Shown here one piece after another: positions 19,178-29,723 of a DNA stretch of 64,000 nucleotides (the first letter of the stretch is position 1; each line of letters opens with the position of its first letter). A program made the translations under genes and the position numbers. Origin of the DNA: Mycobacterium uberis (GTDB taxonomy: Bacteria; Actinomycetota; Actinomycetes; Mycobacteriales; Mycobacteriaceae). The notes under the pieces are model-generated. The model was not told the DNA's origin. It did no database searches and saw nothing but the letters and a program-made list of their open reading frames with translations. The stretch spans positions 1-64,000 of the forward strand of contig NZ_QAYL01000016.1 of NCBI RefSeq assembly GCF_003408705.1. Reading direction: 5' to 3'.

Positions 19178-20974
19178 GTGGCCAGTCACGCCAGCTCGAG
19201 GATCGCCAAGGTTCTCGTTGCCAATCGCGGCGAGATTGCTGTCCGGGTGATCCGCGCGGCCCGCGATGCGGGGCTGCCCAGCGTGGCGGTGTACGCAGAG
19301 CCTGACGCCGAGGCGCCGCATGTGCGGCTGGCTGACGAAGCGTTCGCGCTGGGCGGTCAAACTTCCGCAGAGTCCTACCTGAACTTCGGCAAGATTCTCG
19401 ACGCCGCTGCGAAATCCAGCGCCAACGCAATCCATCCTGGTTACGGGTTCCTGGCAGAAAATGCCGATTTCGCCCAGACCGTCATCGACGCCGGCCTGAT
19501 CTGGATCGGGCCCAGCCCGCAGTCGATCCGCGACCTCGGCGACAAAGTCACCGCACGCCATATCGCCGCCCGCGCGCAAACACCGCTAATGCCCGGCACC
19601 CCGAATCCGGTCCGCAACGCCGACGAGGTGGTGGCCTTTGCCAAAGAGCATGGGGTGCCGATCGCGATCAAGGCCGCCTTCGGCGGCGGCGGCAAGGGCA
19701 TGAAAGTGGCCCGCACCCTCGAGGAAATTCCCGAGCTCTACGAATCGGCGGTGCGTGAAGCCACTGCCGCATTTGGCCGCGGGGAATGTTTCGTGGAGCG
19801 CTATCTCGATAAACCCCGACACGTCGAGGTGCAGGTGATCGCCGACCAGCACGGCAACGTCGTTGTCGCCGGTACTCGGGACTGCTCTCTGCAGCGACGT
19901 TTCCAGAAGCTGGTCGAAGAGGCGCCAGCGCCGTTTCTTACGGACACCCAGCGCAAGGAAATCCACGAATCCGCGAAGCGGATCTGCAAAGAAGCCCACT
20001 ATTACGGCGCCGTGACCATCGAATACCTGGTCGGTCAGGATGGCCTGATCTCGTTCCTGGAGGTCAATACCCGCCTTCAAGTTGAGCACCCAGTCACCGA
20101 AGAGACCGCGGGCATCGACCTGGTTCTGCAGCAGTTCAAGATCGCCAATGGTGAGAAGCTCGAGCTGACCGAGGATCCCTCACCACGCGGTCACGCCATC
20201 GAGTTCCGGATCAATGGCGAAGACACGGGACGCAACTTCCTGCCTGCGCCGGGGCCTGTGACAAAGTTTCATCCACCCGCCGGCCCCGGCGTGCGGGTGG
20301 ATGCCGGTGTCGAGACCGGCTCGGTGATTGGCAGCCAGTTCGACTCCATGCTAGCCAAGTTGATCGTGCATGGGGCCACCCGACAGGAGGCACTGGCGCG
20401 CGCCCGACGCGCATTGGACGAATTCGAGGTCGAAGGCCTTGCCACGGTTATCCCGTTCCACCGCGCAGTGGTACGCGACCCAGCGTTCATCGGCGATGAC
20501 AATAGCTTCTCGGTACACACCCGCTGGATTGAGACCGAGTGGAATAACACCATCGAACCTTTCCCCGGGGGTCATCTCCTCGACGAAGAGAACATCCGGC
20601 CGCGGCAGACGGTAGTCGTCGAGGTCGACGGCCACCGACTCGAGGTCTCGTTGCCCGCCAATCTCGTGTTAGCCAACGGAGCCGGCTACGACCCCGCTGG
20701 GAGCATCCGAAAAAAGCCCAAGCCACGCAAGCGAGGTTCGCACATCGGCGCGGTAACCTCCGGTGACGCAGTAATCGCGCCCATGCAGGGCACCGTGGTG
20801 AAGGTCGCCGTTAAGGAGGGGCAGAAGGTCCGCACAGGCGATCTGGTGGTGGTCCTCGAGGCGATGAAGATGGAAAACCCGGTCATGGCGCATAAGGACG
20901 GAATCATCAGTGGGCTAACGGTCGACACCGGCGTGGCCATAACCCAAGGAACAGTGCTCGCCAAGATCAAGTAA
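19178..20974 (+). CDS. accA3: Acyl-CoA carboxylase alpha subunit AccA3
   Basis: A 598-residue fused biotin carboxylase and biotin carrier protein (600 in M. tuberculosis, Rv3285). It is the shared alpha subunit of the mycobacterial acyl-CoA carboxylases, carboxylating its biotin with bicarbonate and ATP. The N-terminus [20 protein letters not shown] begins the carboxylase domain; the ATP-grasp core shows [50 protein letters not shown] and [17 protein letters not shown]. The carrier domain near the C-terminus has the biotinylation motif EAMKMEN, the lysine being the target of BirA. The GTG at 19178 is preceded by AGGAGG. Intact. Confidence 0.97.
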   Translation: MASHASSRIAKVLVANRGEIAVRVIRAARDAGLPSVAVYAEPDAEAPHVRLADEAFALGGQTSAESYLNFGKILDAAAKSSANAIHPGYGFLAENADFAQTVIDAGLIWIGPSPQSIRDLGDKVTARHIAARAQTPLMPGTPNPVRNADEVVAFAKEHGVPIAIKAAFGGGGKGMKVARTLEEIPELYESAVREATAAFGRGECFVERYLDKPRHVEVQVIADQHGNVVVAGTRDCSLQRRFQKLVEEAPAPFLTDTQRKEIHESAKRICKEAHYYGAVTIEYLVGQDGLISFLEVNTRLQVEHPVTEETAGIDLVLQQFKIANGEKLELTEDPSPRGHAIEFRINGEDTGRNFLPAPGPVTKFHPPAGPGVRVDAGVETGSVIGSQFDSMLAKLIVHGATRQEALARARRALDEFEVEGLATVIPFHRAVVRDPAFIGDDNSFSVHTRWIETEWNNTIEPFPGGHLLDEENIRPRQTVVVEVDGHRLEVSLPANLVLANGAGYDPAGSIRKKPKPRKRGSHIGAVTSGDAVIAPMQGTVVKVAVKEGQKVRTGDLVVVLEAMKMENPVMAHKDGIISGLTVDTGVAITQGTVLAKIK

Positions 20975-20979
20975 GGCAG

Positions 20980-21640
20980 CTACTCCAGCTGATCCCGCAG
21001 CCGCACAAGCGATTTAGCAAACAACCGGGACACATGCATTTGCGAGATGTCAACCCTCTCAGCGATCTGTGTTTATGCCGTCGACTCGAAAAACCTGATT
21101 ACCAACACCATTCGTTCCCACTCAAACAGCACATCAAGCAGTGGACGTAGCGCCTCCCGATTTTCGATTCATTCAAGGCCGGCGTTCAGGTCACCCAACG
21201 TATCAACGATAACGCTGGCGTCGCCGCCCACCGAGCTCTCGACGACCTCGTCGCGTTCCATACCAAGTGCGCTGGCGAGTTCGGATGCAGGTGGGTGTCC
21301 GACCAAGCTGTTGTCGCGGAAGTAACGTCGGACCTCTCCCACGATTGTAAGCAACACAAACAAAATGTAATACGACCTAGTTCCGGTGTCGAAACGCACT
21401 ATCGCGTTGACCAATCCAACTCGCGCGACCTGAACCAAATCATCACGTGATTCGCTTCGGCCTTGGAACCACCGGGCAATGTAGTCAGCCAGCGACAAGT
21501 GACGCTTCACTACCTTGTCCGGCTGGCGGTGAAACTCCGCTGAGTCGCTGGCGTCTGCTCCACCCACATCAATCACCTGACTCCGAAAATCCTCGACATC
21601 GACGATCTATACAGATCGGATGACTGCGCTCGGTATCACC
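20980..21640 (-). pseudogene. sigF: Sigma factor SigF pseudogene
   Basis: Remnant of the stress and stationary-phase sigma factor SigF (Rv3286c), convergent with accA3. The region 2 blocks remain: LADYIARWFQGRSESRDDLVQVARVGLVNAIVRFDTGTRS then IVGEVRRYFRDNS. About 30 codons after this (SVKVPRRLKELHLRL in the counterpart) are deleted, and the text resumes at PPASELASALGMERDEV. A TGA follows LGDLNAGLE near 21165-21175, and a TAA lies in the region 4 helix (STA-stop-TQIAERVDISQMHVSRLFAKSLVRLRDQLE). The helix-turn-helix tail is well preserved. The anti-sigma gene that follows in M. tuberculosis (Rv3287c) is not seen. Confidence 0.93.
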
Positions 21641-22190
21641 ATGCTTGATGCCATCCAGTACCCGCCCCACAGCGGCATACTCAATGTGCTATTATGCCAG
21701 AACTCGTTTCGCGGACTCGCCGAGTCGAGCTTGTTCCACTAGTACTGTCCAGGGCTGTAAGCCGCCCTCACCCAGGGACAACTTCGAGTGTAGTTCGACG
21801 AAGTCAAGGCGCGCGGTGTCGCACCGACGCCGCACCACCATAAATGCTACGATGCTGTGATGGCAGTTGTTGAACTTGCCGCAGTGTGGAGCCATATATT
21901 TCCCACAGACCGATTATAAGGATGACCGCCCAAGGAGCTACCTACTATCCGTCGATGGCGACCCATCAACCTAGATTATCTACGAGGATTTCCTGCGCCC
22001 GCAGCTGGCATTTTTCGGTCCAGCTTGGATCGCGATACCCCCACTGGGGACGCCACCGACAGTTCCGGTTACGACACGGGTGGTTAGCTGGGGCTATCGG
22101 CCATTATATTCACAACCTGTACGCACTACATGAAGCGCTTTCCAAGGTGGCACCCCGGTCAAACGTGTCGACCCGCACCTACAAAACGAT
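21641..22190. other. Decayed region, no gene identified
   Basis: About 550 bases between the sigF and lhr remnants. On the plus strand near 21880-22135 a protein-like stretch reads YLLSVDGDPST, one stop, then IIYEDFLRPQLAFFGPAWIAIPPLGTPPTVPVTTRVVSWGY, which looks like a former coding region. On the minus strand near 21700-21800 FVELHSKLSLGEGGLQPWTVLVEQARLGESAKRVLA is also protein-like. I recognise neither. M. tuberculosis Rv3287c-Rv3295 would lie here and are mostly deleted. Confidence 0.4.
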
Positions 22191-23040
22191 GCAGAGCCAA
22201 GCGATACGTGCGGAGCGGCGCAAATGGCCACTTACAAGTTGTTCACCCGGTTGAACAAGGCCCGCACAGGGATCAGTAGCTCAAGTTGAACTCACTGTGA
22301 CGGTGCCTGGTATGGCCAATTTTATGAACAACACCATCTAGCCCGACGGCGAGGCCCGTCTGGTCGACCTGATCGAACCACACAGCTCACCCATCGTGTT
22401 TGCCAACTTGCGCCGGATCGCAGAGCGACTTGCCAAACAGTCCACGCTAAACTATGTGATGTCTTGCCGGCACCATCTGCTATCCCCCAGGTTCCCGATG
22501 ACGCACCCGGGGTACCTGTTGGCCTGGTGCCAGGCGTTCGGTGCTCCTCCGGGTAACTATGCCGCGCTCACTATGACTCGGTGAGCAACGAACAGTGCGC
22601 TCAGATCGAAGACAGCATCAAACCCGAACAGCTCAAGGCGGTGGTGGCGACCTCGAGTCTGGACTTGAACATCGACATGGGCACGGCCAATTCACCTACC
22701 CGGCCAACCCCTAATAGCACGGCACTGCCTTGACCCACCTGCAACGGTGAGAGCTCGGGGCCAGCGGCTCGACCGAGCCGCAAGGCCGGGGTGATCGTCG
22801 TTTTGGTGGATGGCCAACTGACCTGGCTCGCCGAATACGGCGAGCAATCGTGTGACATTCACCAACGGTCCCACCGCTGAGCACGCCACGGCCATGGCCC
22901 TGGCCGAGCGCATCAACGGGATGCCGACCCTGCACCCCGGCCGGGTCCAAACCGGTGGTGGACGCACTTGCCGCCGCTGGTTTCTCCCGCATCCCACGCG
23001 CGTTGCGGCCGCGCTAAGCAAGGCCCCCCGAAGTAACACC
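22190..23040 (+). pseudogene. lhr: ATP-dependent helicase Lhr pseudogene (internally deleted)
   Basis: Fragment of the very large DNA-repair helicase Lhr (Rv3296, about 1,500 residues). Recognisable pieces are MANFMNNTI, stop, PDGEARLVDLIEPHSSPIVFANLRRIAERLAKQ (22312-22440, the start of the second RecA-like domain), HYDSVSNEQCAQIEDSIKPEQLKAVVATSSLDLNIDMG (about 22570-22685, helicase motifs V and VI region) and, after a deletion of most of the gene, VVLVDGQLTWLAEYGEQS (22797-22850) with ERINGMPTLHP and AAGFSRIPRALRPR from the extreme C-terminus. Only about a fifth of the original length remains. Confidence 0.85.
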
Positions 23041-23130
23041 GTATGACATATCGCGGCCACGCTGCGCGAGCACCTAGCCTGTCGCACGCTGACACATAGT
23101 TTGCCTATCGGTCGCCTAAAGTTTATCAGG
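23030..23130 (+). pseudogene. nei: Endonuclease VIII (Nei) N-terminal remnant
   Basis: Right after the lhr tail a short piece reads HIAATLREHLACRTLTH (near 23047-23097), which matches the N-terminal helix of mycobacterial Nei (VWHTAATLRRHLAGRTLTR in Rv3297). The preceding PYD would replace the GDTV catalytic start. The rest of the gene is not found. lhr-nei order agrees with M. tuberculosis. Short match, so only moderately sure. Confidence 0.55.
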
Positions 23131-24410
23131 AGTTAATCTATTGCTGATTTCGCCATAATGGCGGAGTCAACAGTGCAAGGAGTCGGTAATTAGCCATCCC
23201 CCATGCGCGTGTACGGGTTCGTTCACCATGAAGCGAAGTTGGCCATGACGGGTACGACAGATTCGCGTTCATGTGGTTGCCATCGAACCACACACGGCCT
23301 GGCTGACAACTGCTGTCGTGTCCTCCGTGATCGAGGGGCCTTCGACAAAGGGAGTAGCGTACCTGGTCGGGACCGCGACAACGGACCAACAAACCATCGC
23401 TAAGCCGACGATCCTTGAGCAGTTTGCAGGCGACCGAGGAAGAAACAACAAAAAACGATACCTATTAAGTAGGAAGCCTTACCAACCGAAGTCAACTCCG
23501 TCAACATAGCTGGCGGCCCGGGACCTTACTCTTTTTGCCACCGCCTGGATGTGGAACGCAGTGACGGAGGAGATGTATCCCCTAATTGAGTCGTTTACCC
23601 AAGTTTTCGAGGGATTGGAAGAGCGGTGTTCAGATCCGTCAGCAATGCAAATGGTTGAGGCGGCCAGGACGTTTTTGAGCTGGCTGTTTAAGCTTCAAAA
23701 CCAACTCGACGTGCCCCTCAAAGAGATCGCTTACCTCGGCACGGAATATCCCAAATACGCTTCGTATGATGTTGTGCTCGCAAGTGATCGACACAAACCG
23801 CACTCGGGTACAGAAACTGTTAGCGAACAACGCGTTCAGGCAACATGCCACAGAAAGCGCAAATCTTAAGAAACAATACTTAGAACAAGGCTTCACGGTG
23901 ATGGAGACCTATGACGTGGCCGTGTTCGACACGTTGTCAGCAATGCCTCGGTAGGTGCGGCCACCGATCATCACCGCAATCGAGTTGGCCCAGCAAGCCA
24001 CCACGGTCTAGCCGGCCAGCCATAAGACCACGCTCAACCGCACCGGTCCGGCAACAAACAATACGGCGGCGAGCACCACAGGAGTTGGCGGGTCTGTAGC
24101 GCCTTGCTTCTCAAGTAGCAGCTAGGGCAGAATCAGGCTGGCTCGGTATCAGTCTCTGTAAGGAAATAGGTTATGGCATAGCATATTTCGTTATCTAGAC
24201 TGTCAACTGTGCTGTCGTGACCTTAGTGTGGCGGCCGGTAGTAGCGACAGCGACTGCCACACCTAACCGCAATCGTCCAACAATGCGCCGGTACGCACCG
24301 GACCTACGCCGCGAGTGCGGCTCAGATGGATAAGTTAGCGGGGCCCGGTCGATCCCGTTTTAGCACGTTCCCGAGATGTGATGGCACCGCTCGCGGACGC
24401 TGCATGAAGA
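23131..24410. other. Decayed region between nei and lpqC
   Basis: About 1.3 kb without an identifiable gene. At 23549-23960 the plus strand holds protein-like text: MWNAVTEEMYPLIESF, EAARTFLSWLFKLQNQLDVPLKEIAYLGTEYPKY, then in the next frame DTNRTRVQKLLANNAFRQHATESANLKKQYLEQGFTVMETYD and VFDTLSAM. This looks like one helical protein split by a frameshift near 23785; I do not recognise it. The remainder (23130-23540, 23960-24400) shows nothing. Confidence 0.4.
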
Positions 24411-25325
24411 TTAGCCGCGAGCATGCGCCAGGAGAAACTGCGCAATAATTTCCGACGCGTCGAACGCGCGAGTGGTGGACCCGATGACCACCTTGGGTAG
24501 ATATTGCTTGCCGCCCGGCCAAGTGTGACCGCCTTTGTCGATCTTGTAGAAGACCACTTCAGCAGAATCGGCACACGCAGTGTAATCAAAGCGGCGGACG
24601 AAAGTTCCGTCCCCAACGTCAGGCAACTCCTGTTGCGACGAATCACCTTGGCACCCATTGGCCGTGCGCCACTTGTCCACCATGTTGGTCGCCGAGACCG
24701 CATGACTGACCCCGCCGCGACCATGCACGTCCCCACCATTGAACGGCACCAGCGGATCATCAGTTCCGTGCGCATCTATAACTGACACCGGCTGCGACGG
24801 ATGGCAGGCCACGCCAACGCCCAACGTACCGGCCACTGGGGCGATCGCGGCGAACACATCGGCACGATCACACGCCAGCTTGTTGGACATGAAACCCCCG
24901 TTGGACATGCCGGTAACAAAGACATGCCCGGGAGCAACACCGAAATCGTTCTGCAGTTTGGCCGCCAGCGCAACCAAGAAACCGACGTCGTCGACGTGCC
25001 GACGGTCCGCCGGCGACGCTCCTCGTCCGTCGGCCCAGCTCTTGTCGTAGCCATCGGGATAGGCCACCAGCAGGTTGTTGACGTCGGCGACAGCGTCAAA
25101 GTCGGTAAGGCCCTGCTGCCCAGCTCCAGTGCCACCGCCACCATGCAGATTGAGCACCAGGCCGACAGGAGGGCCCGGCGGAACGTGCAGTACGTAGGTC
25201 CGATTCAAGCCGCCAAATGGAAATATCCCAGGTTGATCGCGAGCGCTGGTCGATACTTGACGCCCGACACATCCAACCAGGCAGACCGCGAGAACAGCGG
25301 ACACTAGCCATCGCGCCGTGTTCAA
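24411..25325 (-). CDS. lpqC: Esterase/PHB-depolymerase-like lipoprotein LpqC
   Basis: A 304-residue secreted lipoprotein of the LpqC family (Rv3298c), an alpha/beta hydrolase of the polyhydroxybutyrate depolymerase/feruloyl esterase group. The N-terminus has a signal with lipobox LVGC. Family features are YVLHVPPGPPVGLVLNLHGGGGTGAGQ (oxyanion hole), VDDVGFLVAL, the nucleophile elbow VTGMSNGGFMSNKLAC, DAHGTDDPLVPFNGG (acid) and KGGHTWPGGKQYLP (histidine). The catalytic Ser, Asp and His are all present. The start appears to be TTG at 25325. Its substrate is unknown. Both neighbours are decayed and the expected atsB is missing upstream. Confidence 0.92.
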   Translation of the reverse strand: MNTARWLVSAVLAVCLVGCVGRQVSTSARDQPGIFPFGGLNRTYVLHVPPGPPVGLVLNLHGGGGTGAGQQGLTDFDAVADVNNLLVAYPDGYDKSWADGRGASPADRRHVDDVGFLVALAAKLQNDFGVAPGHVFVTGMSNGGFMSNKLACDRADVFAAIAPVAGTLGVGVACHPSQPVSVIDAHGTDDPLVPFNGGDVHGRGGVSHAVSATNMVDKWRTANGCQGDSSQQELPDVGDGTFVRRFDYTACADSAEVVFYKIDKGGHTWPGGKQYLPKVVIGSTTRAFDASEIIAQFLLAHARG

Positions 25326-25506
25326 GCTGCTGCGCCCTGTCCGACAACCTGGGCCGCTGCATGTTCGTCGAGCACCGTGGGGCCGGGAACGATCACCCAG
25401 TCACCCACCGACTTCGCCATAGTGCGGCAGATCGTACCGCTCAATCTCATCGGCGAGCCAGGGGTTGCCGGGTCGACCACGTCCTGCACTCATAACGAGA
25501 CGTCCG

Positions 25507-26334
25507 TTAGTTCTCGGCGGCTGACAAACTCGCGACACGACCCAGTGACCGGATCGTTGAACTCGACGCGCTGCGCCAAAAACTGCAAATATTAGAATAT
25601 AAAGGATCACCTACAATCCGCATGCCCAAGGACGCCATGCACAGCAGCAATGGGTGGGTGTGTCCGGTACGCGGAGTCAGCCGATACAGCCCATCCGGCG
25701 AAATCAGCTTCACCAGCTTCTCCACGTTAGACAAACCGGGCTCGCAGACCGCCTTCAAGTTGCCCCGGCGTTTGACGATGCGAACTTGGATTAGACGCGG
25801 CAATACCAGGGCCGGATCAACCGCCACCTGCTCTAGGTAAATCTTGCGCACCGCATCACGGGAGAATAACGTCTGGCACCGGCCACACAACTCACGCCGG
25901 GTGGTGAACAGCAGCACCCCAGCTGCCAGCTGGTCAAGTCGGTACGCCGGGTTCAGCTCCGATAACCCTAGTTCTCGGTTCAGCCGCACCAGAACGGTGT
26001 GCGCGACGTGTCGCCGCTGCGGCATGGTGACCAAGAAATGTGACTTGTAGGCTACAACGATATCCGCATCTCTATACAGCGCCAGGATTTCTAAAGGCAC
26101 GAACATTTCTTCAGACAGGTCACGATAGAGGTAGACACTGACCCCGGTTGACAGCACGGTGACCTCACCAACCACCCTATCGCCAGCGTCGACAACTTCT
26201 CCGGCTAGCATTTTCGTGCGAGCCTGCGGGCCAAACTGAGTGGTCAGCTCAGCCAGCACTGGTCCGCCATGCAGCCGCACCCAGCCGGAGTCCATGCCAT
26301 CCTTAACTGGCAACGGCGCGGGTCTCCGCGACAC
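25507..26334 (-). pseudogene. RluA-type pseudouridine synthase, eroded (Rv3300c)
   Basis: A 275-codon frame that is still open but looks non-functional. It matches M. tuberculosis Rv3300c (about 305 residues), a pseudouridine synthase of the RluA group. The catalytic motif HRLDxxTxGV reads YRLDQLAAGV, so the aspartate stays but the preceding histidine is tyrosine and the threonine is alanine. The RNA-contacting block TGRTHQLRVHM reads TGHTHPLLLCM. After GDPLYSNI the frame shifts; the true C-terminus, LQFLAQRVEFNDPVTGSCREFVSRREL, is readable in another frame around 25505-25580, with about a dozen codons deleted. The N-terminal domain is also shortened. I classify it as a pseudogene despite the open frame. 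Confidence 0.75.
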
Positions 26335-26346
26335 TTAATAGTCCGC

Positions 26347-28104
26347 TCAATTTAGCGGCACCGGCTCGAGGATCTCGGCGCGCGCCTCGGGCGCGCTGGC
26401 CCGCAACATGTCCGCCGAGACGTCGTCGGGCTGGGCCTGTGACAGTACCTCGGCCTCCACCCGCGCGTTATAATTCGCTACCTCCCGACCAATATCCTCA
26501 GCTGTCCAACCCAACACCGGGGCAACCGTATCGGCCACCTCCCGGGCGCAGGCAACGCCGCGGTGTGGATATTCGATAGAGATCCGCATCCGGCGGGCCA
26601 GAATATCCTCGAGATGCAGGGCACCCTCGGCGATTACTGCGTAGCGAGCTTCCACCTTCAAATAGCCCGGCGCTTCCTTAATTGGACTGAGCAGGTCGGG
26701 TGCTTCTGCCGCCAAGGCCAAAACGTCACCGATGAGCGCACCGTAGCGATCCAATAGATGACGCACCCGGTACGGGTGCAGACCCTGCAACGCGGCTACA
26801 TGTTCGACCTGATTGATCAGCGCAAAGTAACCATCAGCACCCAGCAGGCCCACTTTCTCGGTGATCGACGGAGCGACTCGGGCCGGAACAAATGCAACCG
26901 CAGCGTCAATTGCGTCGGCGGCCATCACCCGGTAGGTGGTGTACTTACCGCCGGCGATAGCAACCAGGCCCGCAACCGGCACTGCGACCGCGTGTTCGCG
27001 GGATAGCTTGGAAGTGTCGTCGCTTTCGCCAGCGAGCAACGGGCGCAGCCCAGCGTACACCCCATCGATGTCGGAGTGGGTCAACGGAGTAGCCAACACG
27101 GTGTTGACAGTCCGCAGGATGTAGTCGATATCCGCCTTGGTGGCCGCAGGATGGGCCAGGTCGAGATTCCATTCGGTATCAGTCGTTCCGATGATCCAGT
27201 GGTTACCCCACGGGATGATGAACATCACGGACTTCTCGGTGCGTAGGATCATCGCGACATCACTGACGATTCGGTCCCGCGGTACTACCACGTGCACACC
27301 CTTCGACGCGCGCACTTGAAATCGTCCACGCTGCTTGGACAACGCTTGAATTTCGTCGGTCCAGACCCCGGTCGCATTGACCACGACGTGGCCGTGGACC
27401 TCGGTAACCGCGCCATCTTCCGAATCACGGACCCGCACACCGACTACCCGATCACCCTCGCGCAGCAACGCGACCACCTGGGTAGAGCACCGCACGACTG
27501 CGCCGTAATGCGCAGCGGTGCGTGCAACGATCATGGTGTGTCGGGCATCGTCGACGACAGTATCGTAGTAGCGAATACCACCGATCAAGGAGCTACGTTT
27601 TAGGCCAGGACTCAGCCGCAGCGCACCCGCACGAGTCAAATGTTTTTGCGCCGGAACAGATCGTGCACCACCAAGGCGATCGTACAGAAAGATGCCGGAC
27701 GCCATGTACGGGCGCTCCCACCAGCGTTTGGTGAGCGGAAACAAGAACGGCAACGGCTTGACTAGATGCGGTGCCAACGTGGTCAACGACAGCTCACGCT
27801 CATAGAGTGCCTCACGCACCAGACCGAACTCTAGTTGCTCGAGGTAACGCAACCCGCCGTGAAACATTTTCGACGAGCGGCTAGACGTGCCCGAGGCCAA
27901 ATCCCGCGCCTCAACCAGCGCCACTTTGAGGCCACGCGTGGCAGCATCCAGTGCACATCCAGACCCCACCACGCCGCCGCCAATAACCACCACGTCAAAC
28001 TGCTCAGTACCAAGCCGCTCCCAGGCCACCACGCGTTGCTGCGGTCCCAGCGCGGAATCCGGCCATGTTTGCCCGCTCTCCGGTGCGTGCATCGGGTCAG
28101 TCAC
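26347..28104 (-). CDS. glpD2: Aerobic glycerol-3-phosphate dehydrogenase GlpD2
   Basis: A 585-residue FAD enzyme, same length as M. tuberculosis GlpD2 (Rv3302c). It oxidises sn-glycerol-3-phosphate to dihydroxyacetone phosphate at the inner membrane and passes electrons to the quinone pool. The dinucleotide-binding VVVIGGGVVGSGCALDAATRGLKVALVEARDLASGTSSRSSKMFHGGLRYLEQ, the VNATGVWTDEI block, FIIPWGNHWIIGTTDTEWN and AIAGGKYTTYRVMAADA are typical of the family. The GTG at 28104 has GGAG upstream. Only 12 bases separate its stop from the Rv3300c frame: phoY1, which lies there in M. tuberculosis, is absent. Confidence 0.96.
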   Translation of the reverse strand: MTDPMHAPESGQTWPDSALGPQQRVVAWERLGTEQFDVVVIGGGVVGSGCALDAATRGLKVALVEARDLASGTSSRSSKMFHGGLRYLEQLEFGLVREALYERELSLTTLAPHLVKPLPFLFPLTKRWWERPYMASGIFLYDRLGGARSVPAQKHLTRAGALRLSPGLKRSSLIGGIRYYDTVVDDARHTMIVARTAAHYGAVVRCSTQVVALLREGDRVVGVRVRDSEDGAVTEVHGHVVVNATGVWTDEIQALSKQRGRFQVRASKGVHVVVPRDRIVSDVAMILRTEKSVMFIIPWGNHWIIGTTDTEWNLDLAHPAATKADIDYILRTVNTVLATPLTHSDIDGVYAGLRPLLAGESDDTSKLSREHAVAVPVAGLVAIAGGKYTTYRVMAADAIDAAVAFVPARVAPSITEKVGLLGADGYFALINQVEHVAALQGLHPYRVRHLLDRYGALIGDVLALAAEAPDLLSPIKEAPGYLKVEARYAVIAEGALHLEDILARRMRISIEYPHRGVACAREVADTVAPVLGWTAEDIGREVANYNARVEAEVLSQAQPDDVSADMLRASAPEARAEILEPVPLN

Positions 28105-28124
28105 GACCAGGACTCCTCAGTAAC

Positions 28125-29585
28125 TCGTTGGTAAGGGTGCTCCACCAAAGCTAGTTCCTCAGTCGGCCACGGATCAGGTCTTAGTCCAGATTCATCGTGT
28201 GCCTTCAGCCGGCACGCGGCCTCTACGATTGAATCGGATAATGAAAATGAAGGGGAAACAACGAGCGTTTGCGTCAACCCATTGACGGTGATCCGGTTTT
28301 GCCCCGCCACAACGATCGGCAGGTTCAACTCAGAGGCGATCGGCGCCACCATGTCGCCGATTATTACACCAGTGGACGGGCAGCAAACATCTTGACGAAC
28401 CCATGACGCACTGCGGACATCTTTGCACGCGCATTGGCCCGCAACGGCAGCATGGTGGTCCGGGCAAACACCGAGCCGTTGTCTATCGCCAATTACGGCA
28501 CCCCTACCGCTGCGATCTAGGGCCTGGTGAACACCATCACCACGATGGTGTGTAACCGGATCAGAGTTGAAGCTCTCACCCAACGCGTACTAGGCATCCA
28601 TCCGGATCTATACAGCCACCACCTACACCAATGGCTAGCGAGCCGCTGTAATCATCTGCTACATAAACACTGGGTGCTGATATCCATAATACCCGGTCCA
28701 CGGTCAGTTAGCTGCCCCACCCCAGCGCGATACCGACCGATTTCAGGGCAAAGCCACTGGTGTTGCGGACCGACCTAATGTTCATCAGGGCGTGGCTGCC
28801 TTCGACGGTATGGCCGTCGGTCATCGCCAACAGGACACCAGCGTCGATGCGAGTAACCGATTCCGCACCTGTTCTTGAACAACCGGACGCTACGTTCGGC
28901 GAATGCCACTTCCAGGACCAACGCCGCGTCGGTGTCCTTGTACGGCAGCACGGGGTCCTGACTGACCACCACCGCCACCGGCACACCCAGTTCGGTGTAG
29001 ACGTTGACGCACTCCGCGCCGGTGACCTCTAAGCCCACCACGATGAGGTGGTCGGGCAACGCCGCCAAGTCGTAAAGTTACCGCCAGTTCAGGATGCGTT
29101 CGCCGTATGGAACAACCGACAGGAGGATCCGCGGACTGGCCTCGGTGGCAACCAACACAAAGTCGGTGTCATGTTCGCTGACGCACCCATCTGCGGCGGT
29201 CGCTTTGAATGTGGTGATGAGCCAGACCCAGGGGGGGCAACCAGCTCATCCTGGCAAGCGATCACGTCCACTCCCATGTTGCGCAACTGGGTGGTTACGA
29301 CAGCCTACTGCGCCACGGCCAGTGTCTTTACCCGGGCATGGATCTCGGGCAACGAAATTTTGGCATCATCGATATCGATATTGAAGCCGAGCGGTTGTAC
29401 TCGGCGCAGTATGATAAATACGCTAAATTTTTGAACGGCGTGCAGTCGTCCAGTACGGTCGCTCCATTGATGCCATCGGAGTCGATCACGATGACTCGAA
29501 CTTTTTGCGAGTGTGAGGTGGTCGCCGCCACCAATGCAGCTTCGTCAATCGGCCGGACCTCTACCGAAGATCATGATGCGGGTCA
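28125..29585 (-). pseudogene. lpdA: NAD(P)H quinone reductase/dihydrolipoamide dehydrogenase-like LpdA pseudogene
   Basis: Remnant of the flavoprotein disulfide reductase family member LpdA (Rv3303c, about 493 residues). The GTG at about 29585 begins TRIMIFGRGPAD, then a stop where the FAD-binding glycine motif should continue. VRVIVIDSDGINGATVLDDCTPFKNL (29430-29500) aligns with the region of the lost redox motif. ALPDHLIVVGLEVTGAECVNVYTELGVPVAVV and ALVLEVAFAERSVRLFKN (28870-29068) come from the NAD domain, and STGVIIGDMVAPIASELNLPIVVAGQNRITVNGLTQTLVVSPS (28240-28375) from the dimerisation domain. Many frameshifts. In M. tuberculosis LpdA contributes to oxidative-stress resistance. Confidence 0.93.
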
Positions 29586-29723
29586 CCACAGCCCGTAGCC
29601 TAGTTTGGCGACTCCAAGTAGGCGAACACTCTGCCGCGCGGAGTGAGCGCACGGCACGACCCTGCGACTCAGCCAAACCACTGGTTGAACGCCAGACGGG
29701 CGTGTGCCGTTTAAGCTTTCCTC

